Positions 38,396 to 48,327 of a stretch of DNA of 64,000 nt are shown piece by piece; the stretch's first letter is position 1, and each line of letters opens with the position of its first letter. Both the position numbers and the translations under genes were made by a program. Source of the DNA: Desulfuribacillus alkaliarsenatis. GTDB lineage: Bacteria; Bacillota; Bacilli; Desulfuribacillales; Desulfuribacillaceae. The DNA is taken from contig NZ_MIJE01000003.1 in the NCBI RefSeq assembly GCF_001730225.1, positions 39,119 through 103,118 on the forward strand, given 5' to 3'. A model generated the notes under the pieces. The model did not search any database and was not told where the DNA came from. It was given only the letters and a program-made list of their open reading frames with translations.

Positions 38396-39949
38396 ATGAC
38401 TGAAGCTTACAAGCCCGTCTCACTAATCATTTTAGATGGTTATGGACTGAGAGAAGAAGAAACAGCGAACGCCATCAAGTTGGCTAAGACGCCAGTGATA
38501 GATGGGTTGATGCAGGAATACCCAACCGCCTCCTTAGGAGCGAGTGGTGAGCATGTAGGACTGCCAGCTGGACAGATGGGTAATTCAGAGGTCGGGCACT
38601 TGAATATTGGTGCGGGCAGAATTGTTTATCAAGAGCTAACAAGGATTAGCAAAGCCATTGAGTCTGGAGAGTTCTTCACTAATCCTGCTTTGCAGAAGGT
38701 GACAGAGCATGTGAAAAGCAAGCATAAAAAGCTTCACTTACTTGGCTTGGTATCAGATGGTGGCGTTCATTCCCATAGCGAGCACCTTTATGCGCTATTA
38801 GAATTAGCCAAAAAGCAAGGTATTGCAGATGATGTATATGTGCATGCATTCCTTGATGGTCGTGATACAGCACCTGATTCAGGAGCACAATTCATTCAAG
38901 AGTTAGTGGATAAAATGCAGGAAATAGGAGCAGGTAAGCTCGCTAGCATTCAAGGGCGTTACTTTGCAATGGATCGTGACCGTCGTTGGGATCGTGTCGA
39001 GAAAGCATACCGTGCGTTAGTCTATGGTGACGGGAATAAGACTAGTGAGCCAGTAAATGCAATTAAAGATTCCTATGCCAATCAGGTGTATGACGAATTT
39101 TTAGGACAGACAATTATCGTAGATGAAAAGCAGGAGCCAGTGGCAACGATTAACGATGGTGATGGAATTATATTCTTCAACTTCCGCCCTGACCGAGCGA
39201 TTCAATTAACAAGGGCTTTTACAGAGGTTGATTTTAGAGACTTCAATCGTGGTGAGCATCCGCCACAGACTTTATATGTGTGTATGACTGAATACAGCGA
39301 GATAATTAAAGCAGAGGTTGCCTTTAAGACCCTAGACCTTAAGAATACATTGGGTGAGGTTCTACAGGATCAGCAGCTTACACAATTAAGAATTGCCGAA
39401 ACGGAGAAATTCAAGCATGTCACGTCATTCTTTAGCGGTGGCAGAGAACAAGAATTTGTTGGTGAAACGCGCATTCTAATCGATTCTCCAAAGGTAGCTA
39501 CATACGATTTGCAGCCAGAGATGAGCGCTCAGGAAATGACAGAGGTAGTGTGTAAGCAGATTAATGAAGACAGGTTTGATATCATTGTATTGAACTTCGC
39601 TAATCCAGATATGGTTGGCCATACAGGAAACTTACAGGCGGCTATACAAGCAGTGGAGGCTGTTGATGGGTGTCTTGGCAAGGTGGTTGAAGCTATTAAA
39701 CAACAGGGTGGCGTAGCTCTAATTACGGCAGACCATGGGAATGCAGATATGATGCAATATCCAGACGGTGGTCGTCATACTGCTCACACAGCAAATCGAG
39801 TACCATTTATTATTACTACGAAGCAACATAATGGTACCTCAATTGAATTAAGGGAAGATGGGATTTTAGCAGATCTTGCGCCTACGATATTACATTTACT
39901 GAATATCAAACAGCCCGAAGAAATGACTGGTAGAAGTATAATACGTTAA
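38396..39949 (+). CDS. gpmI: 2,3-bisphosphoglycerate-independent phosphoglycerate mutase
   Basis: Manganese-dependent mutase of 517 residues. The metal and phosphoserine motifs are LIILDGYGL, QMGNSEVGHLNIGAGR (catalytic Ser), FLDGRDTAP, NFANPDMVGHTG and ADHGNADMM. The ATG at 38396 fits AAAGGGGG upstream; the TTG at 38372 would precede that site. It lies between tpiA and eno as in B. subtilis. Confidence 0.97.
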   Translation: MTEAYKPVSLIILDGYGLREEETANAIKLAKTPVIDGLMQEYPTASLGASGEHVGLPAGQMGNSEVGHLNIGAGRIVYQELTRISKAIESGEFFTNPALQKVTEHVKSKHKKLHLLGLVSDGGVHSHSEHLYALLELAKKQGIADDVYVHAFLDGRDTAPDSGAQFIQELVDKMQEIGAGKLASIQGRYFAMDRDRRWDRVEKAYRALVYGDGNKTSEPVNAIKDSYANQVYDEFLGQTIIVDEKQEPVATINDGDGIIFFNFRPDRAIQLTRAFTEVDFRDFNRGEHPPQTLYVCMTEYSEIIKAEVAFKTLDLKNTLGEVLQDQQLTQLRIAETEKFKHVTSFFSGGREQEFVGETRILIDSPKVATYDLQPEMSAQEMTEVVCKQINEDRFDIIVLNFANPDMVGHTGNLQAAIQAVEAVDGCLGKVVEAIKQQGGVALITADHGNADMMQYPDGGRHTAHTANRVPFIITTKQHNGTSIELREDGILADLAPTILHLLNIKQPEEMTGRSIIR

Positions 39950-40036
39950 CAACATTAGTGATAACAAACAAGTAATTGCAATGAAATATAAAAGCTGATA
40001 AAACAAATAAATTAAAAATATAATTGATGGAGGTAG

Positions 40037-41326
<1,290 letters not shown>

Positions 41327-41329
41327 TGC

Positions 41330-41358
41330 TTGCGGTGACTGCTTGATTATGGTATAGT
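41330..41358 (+). promoter_or_regulatory. Possible secG promoter
   Basis: TTGCGG (41330-41335), a 17-bp spacer and TATAGT (41353-41358) lie right after the eno stop. The -35 is weak. Confidence 0.4.
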
Positions 41359-41402
41359 AGCTTTTAGTGTAAAGTATATCACCTGTAATAGGAGGTGGCA
41401 AA

Positions 41403-41633
41403 ATGGTTGTTTTATTGAATATATTACTTGTAATTATATCACTATCACTGATCGCTGTTGTATTGTTACAGCCAGGTAAAAGTGCCGGTTTATCTGGTGC
41501 TATTGCAGGTGGAGCTGAGCAAATGATCGGAACGAAGGCAAAGGGTTACCAGAAGGTATTAGAGCGTGTAACGAAGTATGTTGCTGTTGCTTTCTTACTT
41601 CTGAGCTTTATTGTAGCTTACCTAGTACAATAA
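41403..41633 (+). CDS. secG: Preprotein translocase subunit SecG
   Basis: Small SecYEG component of 76 residues with two membrane helices (about 3-22 and 55-75) and the conserved loop QPGKSAGLSGAIAGGAEQM. A strong GGAGGTGG site precedes the ATG. The order eno, secG, esterase, rnr is the standard Bacillales arrangement. A terminator follows. Confidence 0.95.
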   Translation: MVVLLNILLVIISLSLIAVVLLQPGKSAGLSGAIAGGAEQMIGTKAKGYQKVLERVTKYVAVAFLLLSFIVAYLVQ

Positions 41634-41668
41634 TTTTGGCGCAATGTAACAATTAAATTAACAACTGG

Positions 41669-41700
41669 ACTCACCATAATTAGTATGGTGAGTTTTTTTA
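41669..41700 (+). terminator. Rho-independent terminator after secG
   Basis: ACTCACCATA (41669-41678) pairs perfectly with TATGGTGAGT (41684-41693), followed by seven Ts. Confidence 0.9.
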
Positions 41701-41782
41701 TGCTATCATATAGCTATACATACAAAGAAGCTGCTAATAAATCCGCAGATATTAAGTATTATAGAAAATGGAGGGAACGAAA

Positions 41783-42472
41783 TTGAAGGCATGTTTGTTA
41801 ATCCATGGTTTTACAGGTTCTCCTTACGAAATAGAGCCGTTAGCAGAGGCACTACGGCAGGAAGGCTATGCAGTAGAGATGCCGATTCTTGCTGGACATG
41901 GTCATGATGAAGATTTACAGGATGTTTGCTGGACTGACTGGATTAGTTCTGCGGAACAGGCACTAAAGCCAATGGTAGGAAAATATGAAGAGATAAATAT
42001 TGTTGGTTTTTCAATGGGCTCGCTTATAGCAACCTACCTATCTACGCAGTACCCAGTAGCAAGATTAGTACTATTAAGTCCTGCTATTTATTACATAAAT
42101 TATCGTCAGCTATTTGAGAATATGTCTGTTGCCATAAAGAAACGTTTTAAAGATTCTTTAAGTGATGAGTTCAAACAATATGTGGCGAAGGCAACGAACA
42201 CACCACTGCGTAGCGTAATAGATTTCCGTCGCTTAACACAGCAGCTATCACCATATTTAGAGCAGGTATCAGTACCAACATTAATTTTACAAGGGAAAAA
42301 AGACATGCTTGTTGAGCCAGACAGTGCAAGGCATGCTTATGAAGCTATAAAAAGTCCAGATAAAAAACTATTATTCCTAGAAAACTCACCACATATTATG
42401 TGCCGTGGTGAGGAGCATGAATTAGTAAATGAATATGTGATTGACTTCCTTAAGGGAGTAAACCAATCATGA
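41783..42472 (+). CDS. Alpha/beta-hydrolase, Est30-like carboxylesterase (paralogue 1)
   Basis: Serine hydrolase of 229 residues in the Est30/YvaK family. Visible are the oxyanion loop LIHGFTGSPYE, the nucleophile elbow GFSMGS, the acid in GKKDMLVEPDSA and the His in SPHIM. Physiological substrate unknown. I place the start at TTG 41783, seven bases after GGAGGG; the in-frame ATG at 41768 overlaps that site. It overlaps its paralogue by 4 bp, a tandem duplication in the secG-rnr interval where Bacillus has one copy. Confidence 0.87.
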   Translation: MKACLLIHGFTGSPYEIEPLAEALRQEGYAVEMPILAGHGHDEDLQDVCWTDWISSAEQALKPMVGKYEEINIVGFSMGSLIATYLSTQYPVARLVLLSPAIYYINYRQLFENMSVAIKKRFKDSLSDEFKQYVAKATNTPLRSVIDFRRLTQQLSPYLEQVSVPTLILQGKKDMLVEPDSARHAYEAIKSPDKKLLFLENSPHIMCRGEEHELVNEYVIDFLKGVNQS

Positions 42473-43215
42473 TTGAAAAGCGAGATAAAGGAGCTTTTTA
42501 CCTGGAAGGCAGCAAAGAAATTGGTGTTTTATTAACCCATGGATTTACAGGCTCACCAGCAGAAGTTCGTCCATTAGGAGAGTTTCTAAACCAGCAGGGA
42601 TATACTGTCTATGCACCACTTTTAGCAGGGCATGGTACATGTGTTGAGGATATGGAACAGACTAATTGGCAAGACTGGTGGAAGAGTGTGGAATTAGGTT
42701 ATGAGAAGCTAAAGGTAGAGGGCTGTCGTGAAATAATAGCCTGTGGGTTATCCATGGGTGGGATTTTATCCTTGAAGGTTGCAATTAATTACCCTCTTAA
42801 AGCGGTTATCAGTATGTGTGCTCCTATATATCTTTCGGACAGAAGGGCATATTTTATGAGTGTGTTGAAATACTTCCGCAGATTTCATAAAAAGTCAGAA
42901 AGGTATAATGGTGCCCCAAGTCGCGAAATATCAGGTTACTTAGCTACACCATTGGCATGTGTTCCGAGCTTGATTGAGCTTATTAAGCAAGTTAAGCCAT
43001 TATTAGGTCATATAGAAGTTCCAGCCTTGATTATGCAGGCAGAACAGGATTTAACCGTCCGTCCTGCAAGTGGAAGCTATATTTATGAACATATAGGAAG
43101 TTACAGAAAACAGTATATTACATATGAGAAATCTGGACATATTATTACTATCGACAAAGAAAGAGAAAAGGTATTTAAAGATATTCATGATTTTATTAAA
43201 AGACTAGACCAATAA
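42469..43215 (+). CDS. Alpha/beta-hydrolase, Est30-like carboxylesterase (paralogue 2)
   Basis: 248 residues, with LLTHGFTGSPAEVRPLGEFL, the nucleophile elbow GLSMGG, the acid in AEQDLTVRPASG and the His in SGHIIT. It is closer to the classic Est30/YvaK sequence than paralogue 1. The start overlaps the stop of paralogue 1 (ATGA). Its 3' end runs into a 20-bp tandem duplication (about 43199-43238), which contributed the last codons. Confidence 0.9.
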   Translation: MIEKRDKGAFYLEGSKEIGVLLTHGFTGSPAEVRPLGEFLNQQGYTVYAPLLAGHGTCVEDMEQTNWQDWWKSVELGYEKLKVEGCREIIACGLSMGGILSLKVAINYPLKAVISMCAPIYLSDRRAYFMSVLKYFRRFHKKSERYNGAPSREISGYLATPLACVPSLIELIKQVKPLLGHIEVPALIMQAEQDLTVRPASGSYIYEHIGSYRKQYITYEKSGHIITIDKEREKVFKDIHDFIKRLDQ

Positions 43216-43291
43216 AAAAAAGACTAGATCAATAAAAGTTAGAAAATTAGCAAAAAAGCATGGCAATATTGTAAATTGAGGTGAGAGTATT

Positions 43292-45619
43292 ATGGATAGA
43301 GAAAGTGTACTTGATTTCATGGGCGAACTAAAATATAAGCCGATGACTGTAAACGAGCTGTTTGATTGCTTAGAGGGAGAAGATAGTGAGGACTTTAAGG
43401 AGTTCGTTAAACTCTTAAATGTGCTAGAGGATGAAGGGAAAATCATTCGCACCCGCGCTGATACCTATGGGCTGCCTGAGCGAATGAACCTAGTTGTTGG
43501 TCGAGTACAAGGACATGCGAAAGGTTTTTGCTTCGTAATATCCGAGGACAAGTCCTTTCCAGATGTGTACATAAGTGCAGAAAATACAAATACGGCAATG
43601 CATAAAGACCGTGTATTAGTGCGTTTATCAACAAGAAGGGACGGAGCTAGACAGGAAGGCCAAATTATACGTATCCTAGAGCGTGCAAATCAACGTTTAG
43701 TAGGTACGTTTTTTGCAAGTCGCAGCTATGGCTTTGTAGTGCCTGATGATAAGCGACTAGCTAATAAGGATATTTTTATCCCAGCAGAGGAGACCTTAGA
43801 TGCACAGGATGGATATAAGGTTGTTGTCGAAATTACACAGTTCCCGAAGGAGCGCTTAAGTGCAGAAGGGAAAATCATTGAAGTACTAGGGCATATTAAC
43901 GAACCAGGTGTTGATATCCTATCAATCATACGTAAGCATGGTATTCCAGAGGCATTTCCGCCAGAAGTTCTTGCTGAAGCAGAGCGAATACCTGAAGCTA
44001 TAAGTGAGGAAGACCTGAAAGACCGTAGAGATTTACGTGACAAAAAAATGGTCACGATTGATGGTGAAGACGCTAAGGATTTAGACGATGCTGTATCGAT
44101 AGAGAAGTTATCTAACGGAAACTACCGACTAGGTGTACATATTGCAGATGTTAGCTATTATGTCAAAGAAGGTTCTGCTTTAGATGAAGAAGCAATGGCA
44201 AGGGGCAACAGTACCTATTTGGTGGACAGGGTAATCCCGATGCTACCAGAGCGCTTATCGAACGGTATATGTAGCTTAAATCCGCGCATAGATCGCTTGA
44301 CCATGTCCTGTGAGATGGAGTTTGATGGAAATCTTAAGGTCATTAACTATGAGATTTTTCCAAGCGTAATCAAGACCGTTGAGCGTATGACTTATGGTAA
44401 TGTCCGCAAAATAGTTGAGGATGAAGATCCAGAGCTAATGGAACGTTATAAAGACTTAGTCGAAGACTTTATGATGCTTAAAGATTTAGCTGCCAAGCTT
44501 CGCAATCGTCGGATGGAGCGGGGAGCTATTGACTTTGACTTTGTTGAAACTAAGATAGTTGTGGATTTAAACGGTAAGCCCGTTGATTTAGTAAAACGTG
44601 AACGCTCTACTGCTGAGAAAATTATTGAAGAGTGTATGCTTGTAGCGAATGAAACGGTCGCTGAGCATTTTCACTGGTTGAACATTCCGTTCATTTATCG
44701 TGTCCATGAAGAACCTAATTTAGAAAAACTATTTGCCTTTAACGAGTTTATAAGCAACTTCGGCTACTTCGTCCGTGGCTTTAGTAATAAAGTTCATCCG
44801 AAGTCCTTACAGCAAATAATTGAGCAAATTGAAGGTGCACCAGAAGAACGTATTATTAACACAGTACTATTACGCTCAATGAAACAGGCACGCTACGACA
44901 CGGAAGGTGTTGGCCACTTCGGCTTAGCGACGGAATACTATACCCATTTCACGTCTCCGATTCGACGTTACTCAGACTTGATTGTGCATCGCATGATTCG
45001 TAAATCGATAAACAAAAAGGGTCTAGCTGCAGAAAAGATGGGTAAGCTAGCGAAAAAACTTCAAGAGATAGCGGAGCTTGCCTCAGAACGTGAGCGCATT
45101 TCTGTTGATGCTGAAAGAGAAACTGATGAGCTGAAAAAAGTTGAGTTTATGGAAGAACACGTTGGTGAAGAATTTGAGGGAATTATCACAAGTGTAACGA
45201 ACTTTGGAATGTTCGTAGAGCTTGATAACTCCGTAGAAGGCTTAGTTCATATCAGTTATATGACTGACGACTATTATAATTATCACGAGAAATCCTATAG
45301 CCTAGTTGGTGAACGTACAGGCAGAACCTACCGTATCGGTGATCCTGTAAAAGTTAAACTAATGCGCGCAAATAAGGAAGAGCGGCAGTTGGATTTCGAG
45401 CTTATAGAGGGGCCGCCGGCAAAGCGCGGCGCAAAAAAGAAGCCAGTAGCAATTGAAGTTCGACAACCAGGTGGTGACTACAAGAAAAGACGTCGTAGAA
45501 AGTCTGATGGTAGTCAGAAGGGCTCAGATAAGCAAGGTTCAGGAAAAAGGGGCAAGAAATCAGGAGCAGGTAAGAAGGATAGAAAAGGGAAAGATAAAGG
45601 AACACGTAAGAGGAAGTAA
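43292..45619 (+). CDS. rnr: Ribonuclease R
   Basis: 3'-5' exoribonuclease that degrades structured RNA and acts in tmRNA quality control. The 775 residues comprise an N-terminal winged helix (1-65), two cold-shock domains (70-225), the RNB domain (metal Asp cluster DGEDAKDLDDAVS; LNIPFIYRVHE), an S1 domain (about 628-710) and a Lys/Arg-rich tail of about 60 residues likely to bind ribosomes or RNA. GAGGTGAG precedes the ATG. In relatives smpB follows directly; here a whole antiporter cluster lies between. Confidence 0.97.
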   Translation: MDRESVLDFMGELKYKPMTVNELFDCLEGEDSEDFKEFVKLLNVLEDEGKIIRTRADTYGLPERMNLVVGRVQGHAKGFCFVISEDKSFPDVYISAENTNTAMHKDRVLVRLSTRRDGARQEGQIIRILERANQRLVGTFFASRSYGFVVPDDKRLANKDIFIPAEETLDAQDGYKVVVEITQFPKERLSAEGKIIEVLGHINEPGVDILSIIRKHGIPEAFPPEVLAEAERIPEAISEEDLKDRRDLRDKKMVTIDGEDAKDLDDAVSIEKLSNGNYRLGVHIADVSYYVKEGSALDEEAMARGNSTYLVDRVIPMLPERLSNGICSLNPRIDRLTMSCEMEFDGNLKVINYEIFPSVIKTVERMTYGNVRKIVEDEDPELMERYKDLVEDFMMLKDLAAKLRNRRMERGAIDFDFVETKIVVDLNGKPVDLVKRERSTAEKIIEECMLVANETVAEHFHWLNIPFIYRVHEEPNLEKLFAFNEFISNFGYFVRGFSNKVHPKSLQQIIEQIEGAPEERIINTVLLRSMKQARYDTEGVGHFGLATEYYTHFTSPIRRYSDLIVHRMIRKSINKKGLAAEKMGKLAKKLQEIAELASERERISVDAERETDELKKVEFMEEHVGEEFEGIITSVTNFGMFVELDNSVEGLVHISYMTDDYYNYHEKSYSLVGERTGRTYRIGDPVKVKLMRANKEERQLDFELIEGPPAKRGAKKKPVAIEVRQPGGDYKKRRRRKSDGSQKGSDKQGSGKRGKKSGAGKKDRKGKDKGTRKRK

Positions 45620-45651
45620 AGAGATATGATTAAAAGAGGAGAGTGGGACAG

Positions 45652-46179
45652 ATGCTATTTAAGCTTCATTCTTCTAAAACAAGGCATAGTGTAAAGCTGA
45701 TAATATTTTTGTTTATGTTTTGGGCTTTATTATCTGGCAAATGGGATTTGTTCCATTTAGGAATAGGTATGGCGGCAGCGCTTTTCATAACCTGGATTAC
45801 GCTGCCGCTAATGCGGTTAACGTCCCGAGATGGTCAAAGGATATTTTATGCCTTTGATTTTCCGCTTTTTAAATACGTTAAATTTTGGATTTGGTTAGTG
45901 AAGGAAATCATTAAAGCTAATATAGAAGTTGCCATGATCATCTTAAATCCTAAGCTGCCAATTGACCCTCAAGTAGTTACCCTCGAGAAAAAGTTTACTA
46001 ATCCAATAGCACAAACAACATTATCAAACGCTATCATCCTTACACCAGGAACACTAACCTTAGATGTTGATGATAATACGTATGTGATACATTCATTGAC
46101 GAAAAAAGGAGCACAAAGAATTGAACGTGGTTTTGAGAGTAAGCTAATTGCTAAAGTTGATGATGTTTTTCAAGAGTAG
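45652..46179 (+). CDS. mnhE: Na+/H+ antiporter subunit E (MnhE/MrpE)
   Basis: Small membrane subunit of 175 residues with the family regions FWALLSGKWDLFHLGIG near the N-terminus and NPIAQTTLSNAIILTPGTLT, the MrpE signature. First gene of the Mrp-like cluster. The ATG at 45652 is preceded by GAGGAGAG; a GTG at 45643 lies too close to that site. Confidence 0.9.
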   Translation: MLFKLHSSKTRHSVKLIIFLFMFWALLSGKWDLFHLGIGMAAALFITWITLPLMRLTSRDGQRIFYAFDFPLFKYVKFWIWLVKEIIKANIEVAMIILNPKLPIDPQVVTLEKKFTNPIAQTTLSNAIILTPGTLTLDVDDNTYVIHSLTKKGAQRIERGFESKLIAKVDDVFQE

Positions 46180-46243
46180 TTCAAGAATAGATACTTAAAA
46201 TGCATACTTAGCAGATAGTTTTAAATTTAAATGGGGGACTATC

Positions 46244-46516
46244 ATGGAGAGTTTATTCGTTGTTGTTAGCATAGGATTAGTGGTTTTGATCCTGATTATG
46301 CTGTATCGTGTTTTTAAAGGACCAACAGTATACGACAGGTTAAATGGACTAATTGTCATAGCTGCTGATGTAACAATCCTATTAGTTTTAATAGGGTATA
46401 TAAATGATCGGGCTGATATGTTTATAGATATAGCAATTACATATGCAATCCTTGGGTTTATAACCTTTGTTGTACTTGCTAAATACATTGAAATCAGGGG
46501 GTCAAACTATGATTGA
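46244..46516 (+). CDS. mnhF: Na+/H+ antiporter subunit F (MnhF/MrpF)
   Basis: A 90-residue protein with three membrane helices and the MrpF core YRVFKGPTVYDRLNGL. It overlaps mnhG by 8 bp. Confidence 0.9.
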   Translation: MESLFVVVSIGLVVLILIMLYRVFKGPTVYDRLNGLIVIAADVTILLVLIGYINDRADMFIDIAITYAILGFITFVVLAKYIEIRGSNYD

Positions 46517-46820
46517 GTTCAGTATTCAAAATATGATAGCTGGATTTTTTATAGTTACGGGCTTCCTTTTTAGTATTATTGCGACTATAGGAGTGCTGCG
46601 TTTGCCTGATTTCTATACGCGTATTCACGCTTCAGGGAAGAATGAAACCCTAGGTTTAATGCTAGTATTATTAGGAGTAGCAATTTACGAGGGATTCACT
46701 TTAAATAGCACAAAGCTATTATTTATTACTATATTTGTGCTTATTTTTAATGCGGCGGGGGTTCATGTTTTAAGCAGGGCTGCTTATAAAGCAGGGGTGC
46801 GACCTTGGAAAAAAGGGTAG
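46509..46820 (+). CDS. mnhG: Na+/H+ antiporter subunit G (MnhG/MrpG)
   Basis: A 103-residue three-helix subunit with the MrpG motif IGVLRLPDFYTRIHASGKNETLG (shown in part: RLPDFYTRIHASGK). The ATG at 46509 follows AGGGGG by seven bases; the longer upstream frame has no ribosome site. Confidence 0.9.
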   Translation: MIEFSIQNMIAGFFIVTGFLFSIIATIGVLRLPDFYTRIHASGKNETLGLMLVLLGVAIYEGFTLNSTKLLFITIFVLIFNAAGVHVLSRAAYKAGVRPWKKG

Positions 46821-46857
46821 ACCTAGTAAAAAGCTAGTGAATGGGAGGAGCGAGTAG

Positions 46858-47097
46858 ATGCTATATTTCGAAGCATTATTATTAATTTTAATGTTAATAG
46901 TAGGTTATTCAGCCTTGCATGTTCGAGACTTGTATTACTCTATCCTTCTGTTTGTGTTATTTAGCGTATTTGCTGTATTGCTGTATATAATCCTAGGAGC
47001 ACCTGATGTTGCATTGCTAGAAGCAGTCATAGGTATATTATTCACAATATTCTTCCTAGCGGGCATTTACAAAATTGGACGGTGGTCCGAATCATGA
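46858..47097 (+). CDS. DUF4040/MbhD-like subunit (MrpA C-terminal piece)
   Basis: A 79-residue membrane protein with the pattern LYYSILLFVLFSVFAVLLYI, then GAPDVALLEAVIG. This motif belongs to the region that in classical Mrp is part of the large MrpA subunit and in Mbh hydrogenases is the separate MbhD. Its separate state places this cluster nearer the split archaeal/Clostridial type. It overlaps the next gene (ATGA). Confidence 0.8.
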   Translation: MLYFEALLLILMLIVGYSALHVRDLYYSILLFVLFSVFAVLLYIILGAPDVALLEAVIGILFTIFFLAGIYKIGRWSES

Positions 47098-47813
47098 TGC
47101 GCTATCTATCATTAACGCTGATTGCCTTTATGTTGATACTGTTCACCTTCAGCTTTCAGGAATTACCTAATATAGGCGACCCAAATTCGCCAGCAGCTAC
47201 CCACGTATCGCCTTATTATATTGAGAAAGCCTATGAAGACACAGGGGCGTCAAATCTTGTTACCGCGGTACTGATATCATACCGAGGCTTTGATACCCTC
47301 GGCGAGACTATTGTGATTTTTATAGCTGGAATTGCTACGATGTCAATTATAAGCTTTTACTACCAAGGTCAGGAGTTAGTTAGACAAGAAGAGCGGGGCT
47401 TTGGTGGATATGTTTTAGACACCTCATTTCGCTATATGGTACCAGTGGTGTTGATGTATGGGGTATACATCCTGGTTCACGGTGAATATTCACCTGGTGG
47501 CGCGTTCCAGGCTGGTGCTTTACTTGCCTTTGGAGTTATTAGCTCGCAGTTAATTCGTGGGCGTATTCAAGTAATAACGATTAAGCAGTCAATCCTATTA
47601 GCTGGATTTGGCGTGCTAATATTTTTGTCCGTGGGAATTGCTGGTTTTTTCTATCAAGGTGTGTTTTTAGAATTGGATGTGCTGCCAACTTCTACAGAAG
47701 AATTAGGTCATGCCATAGGTATTCTTATTATTGAAGTGGGCGTAGCTCTATGTGTTATGGCTACAATTTTAGTAATATATAGTGCGTTAGAGAGGGAGAT
47801 GCCTGATGTTTGA
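47094..47813 (+). CDS. mnhB: Na+/H+ antiporter subunit B (MbhE/F-like fusion)
   Basis: 239 residues. The N-terminal third resembles MbhE (helix, then a loop with TAVLISYRGFDTLGETIVIF), and the rest is the MnhB domain with YILVHGEYSPGGAFQAGALLA, the clear signature. Five or six helices. The ATG at 47094 overlaps the preceding stop; a GTG at 47082 is also in frame. Confidence 0.88.
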   Translation: MMRYLSLTLIAFMLILFTFSFQELPNIGDPNSPAATHVSPYYIEKAYEDTGASNLVTAVLISYRGFDTLGETIVIFIAGIATMSIISFYYQGQELVRQEERGFGGYVLDTSFRYMVPVVLMYGVYILVHGEYSPGGAFQAGALLAFGVISSQLIRGRIQVITIKQSILLAGFGVLIFLSVGIAGFFYQGVFLELDVLPTSTEELGHAIGILIIEVGVALCVMATILVIYSALEREMPDV

Positions 47814-48327
47814 AGACTTTCTTTCTGGAACGCTTATTTACTTTTTAATAATTTCTATGTTTCTTTTAGGGATATATGGAGTTATAAATAAGAAGAATTT
47901 GTTAAAAAAGCTAATAGCGTTAAATATTACACAGGTTTCAGTAATCATCTTCTTTTTAGCCCTTGGACAAAAGCGTGATGCTACTATTCCTGTAATCCTG
48001 CCTGGGGTTTTTGAAGCTGATCGCTATACAAATCCGTTACCACAAGCAATGATGTTAACCGCCATAGTTGTTAGCTTAGCTATTGCAGGCGTGGGATTAG
48101 TATTATTGAAGAAAATAGCCAACGATTACGGAAGCATTGAAGAAGATCAAATTATTAAGTTGATGAAAAATAATAAACTGATGCAAAAAAATAAGCAAGA
48201 TATGCAAGTGAACAAACAAGATATGCAAGTAAACAAACAAAATATTACCGGAGGAAATTTTAACAATATCGCTGGTGCTGTAGACATCAATAAACGCAGT
48301 GGGGGAAGGGGGGATGGTCGTGATTGA
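47806..48327 (+). CDS. mnhC: Na+/H+ antiporter subunit C (MnhC/NuoK-like)
   Basis: NuoK-like three-helix subunit with GIYGVINKKNLLKKLIALNI and the family motif ADRYTNPLPQAMMLTAIVV. The 173 residues include a hydrophilic C-terminal tail of about 50 residues not typical of MnhC. The tail carries repeats of KQDMQVN coded by near-identical 21-bp units (about 48190-48245). The 3' end overlaps the next gene by 14 bp. Confidence 0.9.
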   Translation: MFEDFLSGTLIYFLIISMFLLGIYGVINKKNLLKKLIALNITQVSVIIFFLALGQKRDATIPVILPGVFEADRYTNPLPQAMMLTAIVVSLAIAGVGLVLLKKIANDYGSIEEDQIIKLMKNNKLMQKNKQDMQVNKQDMQVNKQNITGGNFNNIAGAVDINKRSGGRGDGRD

